NCBI GenBank assembly: GCA_013393545.1
Contig: JABXHG010000115.1
Span: 3,904 to 67,903, forward strand
Reading direction: 5' to 3'
DNA: 64,000 nucleotides
Origin: Alteromonadaceae bacterium
GTDB lineage: Bacteria; Pseudomonadota; Gammaproteobacteria; Pseudomonadales; Oleiphilaceae
Part shown: piece by piece, positions 43,356 through 53,523 of the stretch
Position numbering within the stretch: position 1 is the first letter of the stretch
Layout of the letters: every line of letters starts with the position of its first letter
The notes under the pieces: generated by a model
What the model was told of the DNA's origin: nothing
What the model saw: only the letters and a program-made list of their open reading frames with translations
Databases searched by the model: none
Translations under genes and position numbers: made by a program

Positions 43356-45182
43356 TCAGGGGGTGACCCACCAATTGTCCAGGTCAACGCCGTTGCGGGG
43401 TGTGGCCCGAGGGCGCTGGAGTTTATTCCAGTAGGCGATCCGATCCTTGTTCAGGTGCCAGTGGGGAATCACATAATGACCGTGTAACAGAACACGATCC
43501 AGCGCACGAACCCGGTCAATCAATGCCTGGCGGTCCGGTGCCTGGATTACCTGGCTGACCAGTTCGTCAACCACCGGGTCTGCAATACCCATGTAATTGC
43601 GTGAGCCCACCACATCGGCGTTGGTCGAATGCCAGTATTCGCGCTGCTCGTTGCCTGGGGAATCAGACTGCGGAAGCACCTGGGTGATCATGTCGAAATC
43701 GAAGTTGCGCACCCGCTGCACGTACTGGTTGCTGTCGACCAGCCGAACGCTTACCTCGATTCCCAGGCGCTCAAGATTGCGTTTGAACGGCAGAACCACC
43801 CGCTCTAAGCTTTTCTGGAACAAAATTATTTCAAACGAAAGTGGCTCACCGGTTTGTTCATGCACCATTTTCCCGTTCTGGACCAGGTAACCGGCTTCAC
43901 GCAGCAGCGTCAGGGCCGCACGCAGGTTCTCCCGCAGGCTGGTGCCATCGCCAGTGTTTGGCGGTGTGTAGCGCTCAGTGAAGACATCCGCTGGCAACTG
44001 GTTGCGATAAGGCTCGAGGATGGCAAGCTCCCGCCCTTCGGGCAAGCCGGATGAGGCCAGTTCGCTGTTTTCGAAATAACTTTTGGTGCGGGTGTACTGA
44101 TCGAAAAACAGGTTGCTGTTGGTCCATTCGAAATCAAAGGCGTACGCCAGCGCTTCTCTTACTTTGGGGTCGGAGAAGACGTCGCGGCGGGTATTGAAAA
44201 CAAACCCCTGCATGCCGGCCGGACGCTGATGTTCCACCGCTTCGCGGGTAATATTGCCATTGTCGAAGGCGTTGCCGGTATAGGCCGTGGCCCAGTTTTT
44301 GGCGGAATACTCCCGGCGAAAATCAAAATTGCCGGCCTTGAAGGCTTCCAGGGCCACGGTGTCGTCGGTGTAGTACTCGTAGCGGATTTCATTGAAATTA
44401 AAGCGGCCCTTGCGTACAGGCAAATCCTCGGCCCAGTAGTCTTCAACCCGCTGATAAGTCAGGGACCGGCCGGCCTCAAAGTTTGCAATGCGGTAGGGGC
44501 CGCTGCCAACCGGTACCGCCAGGCCGTTGCCACTGAAGTCTCGATCCTGCCAGTAATGGGCCGGCAGGATCGGCATCTGGCCCAGAATCAATGGTAATTC
44601 CCGGTTCTGGGCGTCGCGGAAATCAAAACGGACGCGGTGTGGACCCTCGACCGTCACCTCGCTCACGTCTGCGTAATAGTTACGGTAAAACGGGTGGCCC
44701 TCGGTGGTCAGAATACGGTAGGAGAAAGCCACATCCTCGGCGGTAATGGCTTCACCGTCCTGGAACCGTGCCTGTTCACGCAGGTTGAAAATCACGTAAC
44801 TGCGATCTTCGGGCACCTCGAGACTTTCGGCGATCAGCCCGTACTTGGAAAACGGCTCATCGGCGGAGGGTTCCAGCAGCGAATCGTATAGATAGGTGGT
44901 AATGTCGGCGGCAGACACTCCGCGGATCGCGAAGGGATTAAAGCTGTCGAAGCCGTTGGCCACCACCGCCAGGCGCAGCGTGCCACCTTTGGGGGCCTGC
45001 GGGTTCACATAATCGAAGTGGCTGAATTCCGGTGGATATTTCACGTCGCCGTGCATGGCAATGCCGTGTACGACTTCGGGTGCTGCCATCGCCAGGCTGG
45101 CAGAGAAGGAAAACGCCAGGCCGGCCAAAAGACTGGCGGCCCGGCGCGGGGCGAACAACGAAGCGGTCCGTTTTTTTGTCAT
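43356..45182 (-). CDS. yejA: Peptide ABC transporter substrate-binding protein YejA
   Basis: A 608-aa periplasmic binding protein. Basic MTKKRTASLFAPRR, a hydrophobic stretch and AMA cleavage near residue 33 form the signal peptide. The mature protein is an SBP family 5 fold (HGDVKYPPEFSHFDYVNPQ; GGTLRLAVV; YWHSTNADVVGSRN). It is first of the yejABEF run, which then leads to fabI. It starts 12 bases after the mltD stop, so mltD may be co-transcribed. Confidence 0.93.
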   Translation of the reverse strand: MTKKRTASLFAPRRAASLLAGLAFSFSASLAMAAPEVVHGIAMHGDVKYPPEFSHFDYVNPQAPKGGTLRLAVVANGFDSFNPFAIRGVSAADITTYLYDSLLEPSADEPFSKYGLIAESLEVPEDRSYVIFNLREQARFQDGEAITAEDVAFSYRILTTEGHPFYRNYYADVSEVTVEGPHRVRFDFRDAQNRELPLILGQMPILPAHYWQDRDFSGNGLAVPVGSGPYRIANFEAGRSLTYQRVEDYWAEDLPVRKGRFNFNEIRYEYYTDDTVALEAFKAGNFDFRREYSAKNWATAYTGNAFDNGNITREAVEHQRPAGMQGFVFNTRRDVFSDPKVREALAYAFDFEWTNSNLFFDQYTRTKSYFENSELASSGLPEGRELAILEPYRNQLPADVFTERYTPPNTGDGTSLRENLRAALTLLREAGYLVQNGKMVHEQTGEPLSFEIILFQKSLERVVLPFKRNLERLGIEVSVRLVDSNQYVQRVRNFDFDMITQVLPQSDSPGNEQREYWHSTNADVVGSRNYMGIADPVVDELVSQVIQAPDRQALIDRVRALDRVLLHGHYVIPHWHLNKDRIAYWNKLQRPRATPRNGVDLDNWWVTP

Positions 45183-45194
45183 GGTTCTCGCACG

Positions 45195-46901
45195 TCAGGG
45201 ACTGTTTCTCACATCCACGTAGAGTACCAGACTTTCACCAGGTTGCAGGTAGCGGTCGGTATTAAGATCGTTCCATGAAGCAATGTCCTGAACATTTACG
45301 GCAAAGCGGTTGGCGATGGCGTACAGAGAATCGCCACTGCGTACCCGGTAACCTACCTTGCGTACCATGTCGTCCCGCCCTGAAGTACGGCTGGCCACGG
45401 CGGCGTTACTGTTTTGGGACCAAATCACCAGCTCTTTGCCGGGAATCAGAGGGTCGCCCGGCGCCATGCCGTTCCAGGCAGCCACCTGGCGGACCGACAC
45501 CTTGTGCTCCCGGGCAATATCCCAGAAAGTGTCGCCACTGCGAACCCGATGGCGAACCTTGTTACCTTCGCGCTCGCGATTCTGTTTGCGCTGCAGCCGC
45601 TGGGACTGGCTCAAGGCATAAGTCGCATCGCCTTTGGCGGCAGATGGAATCAGCAACTGCTGGCCGACGCGAATCAGGTCGCCGTCCAGCTTGTTAACCT
45701 CTCGGATAACGCTGGCTTTGGTCGAAAAACGGTTGGCAATCGCGCCCAGGTTGTCGCCGGGTTTAACCTGATAATCCTGCCAGGACACCCGTTGTGATTC
45801 CGGAAAATTGGCAAGAGCGGTCCGGAAAGTGTCGGCATTTTTCGCCGGTACCAGCAGCCGGTGAGGACCGTCCGGCCGGGTAGCCCATCGATTGTAAGAT
45901 GGGTTCAACAGGTAGATTTCGTCAATCTCCACGTCGGCCAGCTCCGCCGCCTGGGCCAGATCCAGCTGGGAGCCGGTTTCCACCACCTCGAAGTAGGGCT
46001 TGTTGGGCAGTGCCGGAAGCTCAATGTCGTAGGCTGCCGGGTTGTCGAAGATTTTCGCCAGAGCGATCAGCTTGGGCACGTAATGGCGGGTTTCTTTTGG
46101 CAGTGACAAAGACCAGAAATCCGTCGGCCGGTTGGCGTTCCGGTTTTTGCGCATGGCGATGGATACTGTGCCGCCGCCGGCGTTGTAGGCGGCCAGAGCC
46201 AGGGTGTAATCGCCATCAAACCGGTTGGTGAGCCGCTCCAGGTAGGTGAGGGCGGCGTCAGTGGCGGTCAGCACATCCCGACGGTCATCGTGCCACCAGC
46301 TCTGGGTCAGGCCGAAGTACTTGCCGGTGGACGGAATAAACTGCCAGAGGCCCGCCGCTCGGCCATGGGAATAGGCGAAAGGGTCAAAAGCACTTTCCAC
46401 GATCGGCAACAGGGCCAGTTCCGTGGGCAGGCCACGGGCTTCGGTTTGCTCCACGATGTGGTGCAGGTAGCGGGCACCGCGCTCCGCTACCCGGTCAATG
46501 TAACGCGGGTGACGGACATACCAGTTCAACTGGGCCTGAACGCGCGGGTCGTTAATGTCGTGATCCATGGCGAAACCCGAGCGCAGGCGGGCCCACAGAT
46601 TGTCCCGGGTTTGTGCTTCCTCGGCGTCGGCTTTCGGCTTTTCCAGGTTTTCCCGGGCGTCTTTCGCGCGGGCCCTGAGCTCCGGCGATATGGCATCGTC
46701 CAGGGGAGCCTCAACACTGTCGTCGGCGTTGTTATTTTCGACAACCGATGCTTTCAGGCTGTCGTCACCACTGGCGACCATCACTTCTCTGGAGTCCATG
46801 GGATTGCCAGAAGTATGGTCGCTATCGTTCTGCTGCAGCCCGGAGCAGCCTGCGAGCAGGCCGGATGTCAGCACCAGGGTGGAAAAGTATTTGACCGACA
46901 T
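45195..46901 (-). CDS. mltD: Membrane-bound lytic murein transglycosylase D with three LysM domains
   Basis: A 568-aa lipoprotein from ATG 46901, chosen because MSVKYFSTLVLTSGLLAGCS is a lipobox signal (LAGC, Cys18). The SLT domain has the catalytic Glu in ALLPIVESAFDPFAYS and AAGLWQFIPSTGKYFGL. Three LysM repeats follow (YQVKPGDNLGAIA, HRVRSGDTFWDIA, YRVRSGDSLYAIA). It cleaves glycan strands with 1,6-anhydro ends. The gloB-mltD neighbourhood is conserved in gammaproteobacteria. Confidence 0.94.
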   Translation of the reverse strand: MSVKYFSTLVLTSGLLAGCSGLQQNDSDHTSGNPMDSREVMVASGDDSLKASVVENNNADDSVEAPLDDAISPELRARAKDARENLEKPKADAEEAQTRDNLWARLRSGFAMDHDINDPRVQAQLNWYVRHPRYIDRVAERGARYLHHIVEQTEARGLPTELALLPIVESAFDPFAYSHGRAAGLWQFIPSTGKYFGLTQSWWHDDRRDVLTATDAALTYLERLTNRFDGDYTLALAAYNAGGGTVSIAMRKNRNANRPTDFWSLSLPKETRHYVPKLIALAKIFDNPAAYDIELPALPNKPYFEVVETGSQLDLAQAAELADVEIDEIYLLNPSYNRWATRPDGPHRLLVPAKNADTFRTALANFPESQRVSWQDYQVKPGDNLGAIANRFSTKASVIREVNKLDGDLIRVGQQLLIPSAAKGDATYALSQSQRLQRKQNREREGNKVRHRVRSGDTFWDIAREHKVSVRQVAAWNGMAPGDPLIPGKELVIWSQNSNAAVASRTSGRDDMVRKVGYRVRSGDSLYAIANRFAVNVQDIASWNDLNTDRYLQPGESLVLYVDVRNSP

Positions 46902-46915
46902 GATGATTGGGTTCC

Positions 46916-47710
46916 TCAAAAATGATCCTTGCCATGCCTGACCGCGGCGAAAATATCGGCGTCCGACACGACCGGTAAACCGTGCTCCGCGCCATAACGC
47001 CGGGCAGCGGCAATCACGGCGGGGTCGTCCCAGCGCAGGAAAGGGTTCAGTGCTTTTTCTTCGGCAAGTGTGGTGGGAATCGTTGGCAGATTCTGCTCGC
47101 GCAGCTGCTGGCAGCGTTGCTCGAACTGCTGCAGGCCCTCGTCGTCTGGCAGCCAATGGCGGGCGAAGCGAAGGTTGGCCAGCGTGTATTCATGGGCGCA
47201 GTAAACCGCCGTCTCTTCGGGCAGTTCGCGCAGGGTGGCCAGCGACTGGTGCATCTGCTCGGCATTGCCCTCGAACAAACGGCCACAGCCGCAGGCAAAC
47301 AGGGTGTCGCCGGAGAACAACAGCGGCCGGCCGCTGATCAGGTTGTCAGTGAAATAGGCGATGTGGTCAAGGGTATGACCGGGCACCGCCATTACGTTGA
47401 AAGTCAGCCCTTCCCAGACCACTTCATCGCCCGGGTGCACAATGTGGTTTATGCCCTTGAATGGCGAATCCGCCGGGCCGGTGATCCGCACATCGGGCCA
47501 GGCCTCCTCCAGCGCCTGGATGCCACCGGTGTGGTCCGGGTGATGGTGGGTGACTAGTATGGTATCGGCAGTCAGGTTCTGTTTGTTCAGGTACTGCTGA
47601 ACAGGTTCGGCCTGGCCGGGGTCCACGATCAGCGCCCGGCCGGAGTCGTCGTGAGACAGGCACCAGATATAGTTGTCGTTAAACGCGGGAATGGCACGAA
47701 TGCTGAACAT
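46916..47710 (-). CDS. gloB: Hydroxyacylglutathione hydrolase (glyoxalase II)
   Basis: A 264-aa metallo-beta-lactamase-fold enzyme hydrolysing S-lactoylglutathione. The binuclear metal motif [36 protein letters not shown] and [13 protein letters not shown] are present. Start ATG 47710 gives [16 protein letters not shown], the usual N-terminus; upstream frame extends 27 residues without support. Divergent from the methyltransferase gene. Confidence 0.95.
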   Translation of the reverse strand: MFSIRAIPAFNDNYIWCLSHDDSGRALIVDPGQAEPVQQYLNKQNLTADTILVTHHHPDHTGGIQALEEAWPDVRITGPADSPFKGINHIVHPGDEVVWEGLTFNVMAVPGHTLDHIAYFTDNLISGRPLLFSGDTLFACGCGRLFEGNAEQMHQSLATLRELPEETAVYCAHEYTLANLRFARHWLPDDEGLQQFEQRCQQLREQNLPTIPTTLAEEKALNPFLRWDDPAVIAAARRYGAEHGLPVVSDADIFAAVRHGKDHF

Positions 47711-47814
47711 CGAAACCCCATGTGATCGTCGAGTGTGGCTGGTATCATAAATCATCAAGGGGCCTATCCCAAGAAACGGGATGTGCGGCACACGGCCGCA
47801 AGGAGGAATAACGG

Positions 47815-48606
47815 GTGACTGCCTTGTCAGAGAACGAATACAAAGCCCGTCATGAAAGCTTCGAGCGCTGGTTTCAGAGTTCGCTCGGGCGGGCCATGCT
47901 GGCTAATCAACGGCGTATACTGGATCAGGCCACCGCCTCGCTGACCGGTGCCCGACAACTTCAGGTAGGGCTCAGCCACCGCCTGCCTTTGGCCAGCGGT
48001 TCGGATTTTGCCCAGAAAATCATCACATCGCCCGGCTGGCATGCTCACATGCCGGATGGCGTGGCAGTGGCCGATGCCGACGAATTGCCATTCCCCGGCG
48101 ATTCCATGGATCTGGTGATTCTGCACCACACAGCGGATTTTTCGCCCGACCCGCATCAGGTACTGCGCGAATCGGCTAGGGTGCTGAGGGGTGAAGGCAA
48201 GATCGCACTGATCGGTTTTAATCCGGTGAGCCTTTGGGGTGTGCGCAAACTGGTGTCGCGCCATCACGACGGCCCCTGGGGCGGGCGTTTTCTGTTTCGA
48301 AAGCGCATGGAAGACTGGCTGCGGCTGCTGGGTTTTCAGGTGGACGATTCAGCCACCCACTTCTGCGCGCTGCCGTTGCAAAATAATCGGGGCCGACAAA
48401 CCACCCGGCAAAGGCACCGTGACTGGCTGCCGATTGGCGCGTATTACTGTATCCTCGCCCGCAAACGAGTGGCCGGACGAGTGCCGCCCCGTGCCCGCTG
48501 GCAAAAGGCGAAGGTGATGCCAATTCCGGGCACGTTTGGCGCTCCGGGCGGCTGCGCCAGCCGAAACGGCACCCTAAGCAATCATCAAAGACAACAGGAG
48601 AAATGA
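47815..48606 (+). CDS. Class I SAM-dependent methyltransferase (YafS-like)
   Basis: A 263-aa protein with a GTG start and an excellent ribosome site (AAGGAGG). A Methyltransf_11-type core is indicated by the [20 protein letters not shown] region and [15 protein letters not shown]. The canonical SAM glycine loop is weak, as in this subfamily. The position between gloB and rnhA matches E. coli yafS and P. aeruginosa. Substrate unknown. Its stop overlaps the rnhA ATG by 4 bases. Confidence 0.85.
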   Translation: MTALSENEYKARHESFERWFQSSLGRAMLANQRRILDQATASLTGARQLQVGLSHRLPLASGSDFAQKIITSPGWHAHMPDGVAVADADELPFPGDSMDLVILHHTADFSPDPHQVLRESARVLRGEGKIALIGFNPVSLWGVRKLVSRHHDGPWGGRFLFRKRMEDWLRLLGFQVDDSATHFCALPLQNNRGRQTTRQRHRDWLPIGAYYCILARKRVAGRVPPRARWQKAKVMPIPGTFGAPGGCASRNGTLSNHQRQQEK

Positions 48607-49049
48607 TGGCCGGCAAGGTGATCATGTATACCGACGGCGCCTGCAAGGGTAACCCCGGGCCGGGCGGCTGGGGGGTGGTCATGCGTTATGGTGAAGCCTG
48701 CAAGACTCTGCACGGGGGCGAAGCGCAAACCACCAATAACCGCATGGAACTGATGGCGGCCATTCGCGGACTTCGCGCCCTTAGCCGGCCGTGTCAGGTA
48801 GAGCTGTTCACGGATTCCCAATACGTGCGCAAGGGCATCACAGAGTGGATGGACGGCTGGAAACGCAAAGGCTGGAAAACCGCCGCCAAAAAGCCGGTCA
48901 AAAACGCCGATCTGTGGAAAGAGCTGGACGCCGAAACCGGCCGCCACGAGATCAACTGGCACTGGGTTAAAGGCCATTCCGGCGAACCGGACAACGAACT
49001 GGCCGACGAACTGGCCAACCGGGGCGTAACCGAGCTGGCTACCTCCTGA
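48603..49049 (+). CDS. rnhA: Ribonuclease HI
   Basis: A 148-aa enzyme that cuts RNA in RNA-DNA hybrids. The catalytic acids are in [16 protein letters not shown] (Asp), NNRMELMAA (Glu), FTDSQYV (Asp) and the late DNELADELA (Asp). The gene starts ATGATG; I use the first. It is followed by dnaQ in the same direction; in E. coli the pair is divergent. Confidence 0.97.
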   Translation: MMAGKVIMYTDGACKGNPGPGGWGVVMRYGEACKTLHGGEAQTTNNRMELMAAIRGLRALSRPCQVELFTDSQYVRKGITEWMDGWKRKGWKTAAKKPVKNADLWKELDAETGRHEINWHWVKGHSGEPDNELADELANRGVTELATS

Positions 49050-49092
49050 CTGACATCACGCTGATACCGCGCAACAAGACACTGGAAAGGCA

Positions 49093-49803
49093 ATGCGACA
49101 GATAGTACTGGATACCGAAACGACCGGCATCGACCCCAACGAAGGCCACAGGATCATCGAAATCGGCTGCGTGGAAGTCATCGAGCGGGAGCTGACTGGT
49201 CGGAATTACCACGTATACATCAACCCCGAGCGGGAAGTGGAAGCCGAGGCGATTTCGGTACACGGCATTACCAACGAATTTCTGGCCGACAAGCCGAAAT
49301 TCTCCGAAGTGGCTGACGAATTCTTCGAATTCATCAAAGGTGCAGAACTGGTCATCCACAACGCCGCGTTCGACGTGGGCTTTATGGATTCGGAATTCGC
49401 GCGCCTGAAGCCCGTGCGCAAAACCGCCGACCATTGCGGCATTGTCGATTCCCTGGCCATTGCCCGAGCCAAGCATCCGGGCCAGAAAAACAACCTCGAC
49501 GCCCTTTGTAAGCGTTATGGTATCGACAACTCCAACCGGGAACTGCACGGCGCCTTGCTGGATGCGGAAATCCTGGCAGATGTGTATCTGCTGATGACCG
49601 GCGGCCAGACCGCTTTGTCACTGGATGCCGACGGGGGCGAAGCTGGTGGGGCCGGGCGCATCCGGCGCGCAAGCAGTGATCGCCCGAGACTGGCGGTGGT
49701 GCGGGCCAGTGATGAGGAAGACTCGGCACACCGCGAGTTTATGGATATGATGGCGAAACAGGCGGGTGAAACCGTTTGGGCGCGCATCGAAAGCGGGGAA
49801 TGA
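49093..49803 (+). CDS. dnaQ: DNA polymerase III epsilon subunit (proofreading exonuclease)
   Basis: A 236-aa DEDDh exonuclease. Exo I is LDTETTGID, Exo II is VIHNAAFDVGFMD and Exo III is HGALLDAEILADVY. A C-terminal tail (RRASSDRPRLAVVRASDEE onward) provides the flexible alpha-subunit contact. The core motifs look intact, so proofreading should be functional. Confidence 0.96.
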   Translation: MRQIVLDTETTGIDPNEGHRIIEIGCVEVIERELTGRNYHVYINPEREVEAEAISVHGITNEFLADKPKFSEVADEFFEFIKGAELVIHNAAFDVGFMDSEFARLKPVRKTADHCGIVDSLAIARAKHPGQKNNLDALCKRYGIDNSNRELHGALLDAEILADVYLLMTGGQTALSLDADGGEAGGAGRIRRASSDRPRLAVVRASDEEDSAHREFMDMMAKQAGETVWARIESGE

Positions 49804-49844
49804 GAACCAGATCAGAGTCTGCTGTATTTCCGTGTGCCGTTTTG

Positions 49845-49872
49845 TTGAGCCACTTCAATTTTATGTTATAAA
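49845..49872 (+). promoter_or_regulatory. Probable fimL promoter
   Basis: TTGAGC (49845-49850), a 16-base spacer and TATAAA (49867-49872) in an AT-rich stretch between dnaQ and fimL. The leader to the fimL ATG is about 120 bases. Confidence 0.55.
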
Positions 49873-49874
49873 TA

Positions 49875-49890
49875 CTGGTTAGCTAATCAG
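49875..49890 (+). promoter_or_regulatory. LexA-like dyad at the fimL promoter
   Basis: CTGGTTAGCTAATCAG has CTG-N10-CAG form with one mismatch to perfect dyad symmetry, immediately downstream of the -10 box, where a repressor would block initiation. Its centre is not the TATATA of strong LexA boxes. It is followed by six T. Confidence 0.35.
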
Positions 49891-50002
49891 TTTTTTGTAA
49901 ACTGGAACTCACTCGGTACCGATTTTCCAGCTTAGGGAAGGCACCGCCCAAAAGGGCATCAAACAGGACGCGGTAGTTTCCGCAAATTAACAGGAAGCGT
50001 TT

Positions 50003-51703
50003 ATGGTTCAAGCATCTCTGGCGACGAGATCCCACTCGTTTGATCTGGTCAGGAATGAAATCGATCAGACCATCAAGCAGGCGGAAACCAGTCTTGAGCG
50101 CTTCCAGGAAAACCGCGATCAGGCCGAAGAGCTGCAAAACTGCGTTGATTACATCAACCAGCTGCGCGGTATTTTCATTCTCGTGGAATTGCAGGGTGCC
50201 AGCCGCCTTTGCCAGGAAGCATCCGCTCTGTCTGAGGACATGCCCGTTGGCGAGCAGGCCGACGCCCGCCTGACCGCACTTAACGGCGCTCTCTTCACCC
50301 TTCGTCGTTATACCGAGTACTACCATCAGCAGCGGCAAGACCACCCGGAATTACTGCTGCCGGCCATTAACGAGCTGCGCGAGGCACGCCAGGAAAAACC
50401 CTACCCGGAATCCTGGTTCTTCAACCCGCGCGTGAGTGAGCACCCGGATTTCTGCACTGATTTGCCCCTGGCGCCGCTCGGTGACAGCGACGGTGAGCAG
50501 GAAGCATTCACCCGGCGCATGCGCCTGACCTTTCAGATTGCCTTGCTGGGCATCCTCAAGGATCGCAACCCGGAAATCAGCAAAAAACTGATGGCCCGCG
50601 CCGCCCGGGGCTTTGCCCGTTTGTGCCAGGGCACGGCGAAAGGGCAATTGTGGTGCTTGTTCACCATCGTTGCCAACACCATGGTTGACCGGGCCATGGG
50701 CTTCACTAAAGCCCGTAAGCGCCTTTTGATGCAGCTGGAAAGGCAGGCCCGGGAAATCGTCTACATGGGCAAGCCGGCGCTGGACAAATCTGCGCCGGAC
50801 ACCCTGTTGATGGAGCTGGTTTACCTTCTGTATATCTCGGGCTCCGCCAACCCGGAAGTAGTGCGGGTATTGTCTGCCTATCAACTGGCACCGTCCAAAT
50901 TCCCGGACAGCATGCTGGAAGCCCACGCCCGCCGCTTGTATGGCCCCGGCGCCGATGTGCTGAAATCCCTGTCACAGGCTCTGCAAGAAGAGCTGAACCA
51001 GCTTAAAGACCGCCTCGATATCATTGAGCGGGGCCTGGAACCGGATCTGGCGGAGCTGTCCGGCATTGCAGAAGGCCTGGACAGGGTAGCGAACACCTTG
51101 CGAATGCTCGATCTGGAAAAGCTCGCCCGCCTGTCCGGCGACGAGGCCTCGCGCCTGCGCCAGTGGGAAGGGGAAGATCGCCTGCCGGGCGAGGACGAAC
51201 TCTACCGCCTGGCCGGTTCCGTGCTGGCCATTGAAGATGCGGTCATGCAGTTTGTCCATCGCGGTATCACCTTGGAAACCGATGCCATGGCGGGCACCGC
51301 CAACACGGGCGAAGCCTCCATTTACCTGCAGGAAGCCGTGTGGGTGGTGGCGGACGAGGCGCGCAGCGCGCTCACCCTGGCCAAGCGGGCCATTACCGCC
51401 TTCCTGGAATCGGATTACGACAAACTGCACCTGGCCAACCTGCCGGGTACCCTGCACAGTATCTGGGGCGGGCTGGAGCTGATCAGTGATTCTCAGGCCG
51501 CCCGGGTGATCGCCAGAATTGCCACCTCCATCCAGCAACAGCTGCTGGATGCCCGGGAAGCACCGAGTGAACAGGTGCTGGAAGCATTGGCAGACGCCCT
51601 GACATCGCTGGAATATTACATTGAAAGCATTGGGCGGAATGAAGAGCGTAATCCGGACCTGCTCAGGCTGGCGGAAAGTTCGCTGAACGGCGTCGGCTTG
51701 TAA
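50003..51703 (+). CDS. fimL: FimL-like type IV pilus/cAMP regulatory protein
   Basis: A 566-aa soluble helical protein resembling the N-terminal part of the chemotaxis kinase ChpA. The Hpt-like segment near residues 45-60 reads YINQLRGIF, lacking the phosphorylatable His, which is characteristic of FimL. In P. aeruginosa FimL links the Pil-Chp system to the adenylate cyclase CyaB and to FimV. The genomic place (after yej-mltD-gloB-rnhA-dnaQ) agrees with PA1822. fimV is at 15 kb. Confidence 0.85.
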   Translation: MVQASLATRSHSFDLVRNEIDQTIKQAETSLERFQENRDQAEELQNCVDYINQLRGIFILVELQGASRLCQEASALSEDMPVGEQADARLTALNGALFTLRRYTEYYHQQRQDHPELLLPAINELREARQEKPYPESWFFNPRVSEHPDFCTDLPLAPLGDSDGEQEAFTRRMRLTFQIALLGILKDRNPEISKKLMARAARGFARLCQGTAKGQLWCLFTIVANTMVDRAMGFTKARKRLLMQLERQAREIVYMGKPALDKSAPDTLLMELVYLLYISGSANPEVVRVLSAYQLAPSKFPDSMLEAHARRLYGPGADVLKSLSQALQEELNQLKDRLDIIERGLEPDLAELSGIAEGLDRVANTLRMLDLEKLARLSGDEASRLRQWEGEDRLPGEDELYRLAGSVLAIEDAVMQFVHRGITLETDAMAGTANTGEASIYLQEAVWVVADEARSALTLAKRAITAFLESDYDKLHLANLPGTLHSIWGGLELISDSQAARVIARIATSIQQQLLDAREAPSEQVLEALADALTSLEYYIESIGRNEERNPDLLRLAESSLNGVGL

Positions 51704-51721
51704 AACAAGGGGTTCACGCAC

Positions 51722-51753
51722 AAAAAAACCTGCGCCGAAACGCAGGTTTTTTT
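51722..51753. terminator. Bidirectional terminator between fimL and the SCP2 gene
   Basis: AAAAAAACCTGCG and CGCAGGTTTTTTT pair perfectly (13 bp) around CCGAAA, between convergent genes. Confidence 0.92.
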
Positions 51754-51770
51754 GATTAAACGGGCAATGT

Positions 51771-52085
51771 TCAGCCCATATTAAACAGCTCGCCCAGCTT
51801 GGTGGCCAGCATCATGTCGCCTTCGGCGCGCAGCTGACCGGCCATGAACGCCTGCATGCCGTCGGTTTCACCGGAGACAATGCCCTTGAGGGTTTCGGAG
51901 TTCATGATCAGGGTGACCGAAGGATCATCATGGGCGCCTTCGGCTAGCTTGCAGGTACCATCCTTGACCACCAGATGATAGGTTTTGTCGTCTTCCACAT
52001 CGAACTGGAAAACCAGATCGAGGCCCTGAGCGGCTTCCGCGTTGAAGTTGTTTTCCAGCTTTTCAAAAACCTGATCTACCGTCAT
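51771..52085 (-). CDS. SCP2 sterol-binding domain protein
   Basis: A 104-aa protein from ATG 52085 (AAAGG seven bases upstream; the frame extends ten residues further). A single SCP2 lipid-binding fold is indicated by YHLVVKDGTCKLAEG, DPSVTLIMNSETLKGIVSG and the GQLRAEGDMMLATKLGELF tail. It probably binds a hydrophobic ligand. Partner unknown. Confidence 0.88.
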   Translation of the reverse strand: MTVDQVFEKLENNFNAEAAQGLDLVFQFDVEDDKTYHLVVKDGTCKLAEGAHDDPSVTLIMNSETLKGIVSGETDGMQAFMAGQLRAEGDMMLATKLGELFNMG

Positions 52086-52279
52086 GGTCGTACCTTTAAC
52101 TGATTGTTGATTCAAATTGAATGATCACCTGACCCGACTTTATGGCGACTGTCCGGTTGGTGTCAAGAATAATCAAACGACTGTTTTAAATTTCTGAAGC
52201 CCGCACCGTGGCGCCTTTGCTGGCATTTGCCGACAAGGTACACTGGCGAATTCGCACTTGACCCCGTGGAGAGCATAGC

Positions 52280-53335
52280 TTGGAATTTCTGACTGAATAC
52301 GGCCTGTTCCTGGCCAAAATCGCCACCTTCGTGATCGCCGCCGTGGTTCTGGCCTCGGTTGTTGTCTCGCTGGCCCGCAAGGAACACGATGAACACGACG
52401 ACGGCGAGCTGAAAATCGGCAAGCTCAACGACCAGTACCGCAAACTCCGCGAATCCATCCAGAGCCGGCTGATGAGCGACGCCGAACGAAAGGCCTGGCA
52501 GAAACAGAAGAAAAAAGAAAAGAAAGCCGAGAAAAAAGCCGCCAAGCAGGGCACCGAAACCGAAGAAAAAGACAGCAAGGGCCGCATCTTCGTTATTGAT
52601 TTTGATGGCGACATCAAAGCCAGCGACACCACCACACTACGCCGCTCCGTCTCCGCCATCCTCAGCGTGGCCGACCCGGAAACCGACGAAGTCGTGATTC
52701 GCCTGGAAAGCGGCGGCGGTTTGGTCCACGCCTACGGCCTGGCTGCCGCCCAGCTTGACCGCATCCGCAGCAAAGGCATCAAACTCACCGCCTGCGTCGA
52801 CAAAGTCGCCGCCAGCGGCGGCTACATGATGGCCTGCGTGGCCGACCGCATCATCGCCTCACCCTTCGCCGTCCTCGGCTCCATCGGCGTCGTTGCCCAA
52901 CTGCCCAACTTCCACCGGGTACTGAAAAAGAATGACATCGACTTCGAAGTACTCACCGCCGGCGAACACAAACGCACCATGACCATCTTCGGCGAAAACA
53001 CCGAAGGCGGCCGCAAGAAATTCCTCGAAGACCTGGAAGACACCCACACACTGTTCAAAGACTACGTCAGCGAACGCCGCCCGGGCCTGGACATCAAAGC
53101 CGTGTCCAACGGCGACATCTGGTTCGGCAAACGCGCTCTGGAAGTCAACCTGATCGACGAGGTGAAAACCTCGGATGAATACTTGATCGAAGCCTGTGAT
53201 CGGGGTGAGGTGGTGTCCGTGTCCTACCAGCGTAAGCGCACGTTGCCTGAGAAACTGGGCTTGGCCACCAGTGCCGCTGTTGAACACAGCATTTGGAAGG
53301 TACTGAGTGTGTTTCGGAATCAGAAGATTCAATAA
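52280..53335 (+). CDS. sohB: Inner-membrane S49 peptidase SohB
   Basis: A 351-aa signal-peptide-peptidase-A-like protease with a TTG start (GGAG eight bases upstream). One N-terminal membrane helix (about 8-32) and a Lys/Glu-rich linker lead to the S49 domain. The nucleophile Ser lies in KVAASGGYMMA and the general-base Lys in TAGEHKRTMTIFGENT. FAVLGSIGVVAQLPN is also typical. It acts in the periplasm on membrane-bound peptides. Confidence 0.93.
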   Translation: MEFLTEYGLFLAKIATFVIAAVVLASVVVSLARKEHDEHDDGELKIGKLNDQYRKLRESIQSRLMSDAERKAWQKQKKKEKKAEKKAAKQGTETEEKDSKGRIFVIDFDGDIKASDTTTLRRSVSAILSVADPETDEVVIRLESGGGLVHAYGLAAAQLDRIRSKGIKLTACVDKVAASGGYMMACVADRIIASPFAVLGSIGVVAQLPNFHRVLKKNDIDFEVLTAGEHKRTMTIFGENTEGGRKKFLEDLEDTHTLFKDYVSERRPGLDIKAVSNGDIWFGKRALEVNLIDEVKTSDEYLIEACDRGEVVSVSYQRKRTLPEKLGLATSAAVEHSIWKVLSVFRNQKIQ

Positions 53336-53376
53336 CTCGATCAGATCCCGGATGGGCTTGTATCGAAGTTAGAATA

Positions 53377-53484
53377 GAAGGGCAGGAGGTTGCTTTCCAA
53401 AAATTTCGAAGGCCAAGGATGGCCTGAGAGAAGCGCACATGGATGTGCTTGTAGCGGTTTTTGGAAAGCAACCTCCTGCCCTTC
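53377..53484 (+). repeat. Palindromic element, core family 1, copy 4
   Basis: Perfect 27-bp arms (53377-53403 and 53458-53484) enclose a 54-base core nearly identical, in opposite orientation, to that of copy 1 (9910-9963). The small hairpins are GGCCA-AGGA-TGGCC and GCACAT-GG-ATGTGC. It sits between the convergent sohB and DUF934 genes. The arms share only the loop-proximal GCTTTCCAAAA with copies 2 and 3. Confidence 0.94.
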
Positions 53485-53523
53485 GTGCCCCCTAAGTAAG
53501 AGGCACTGAAGGTCAGAGGCCTA

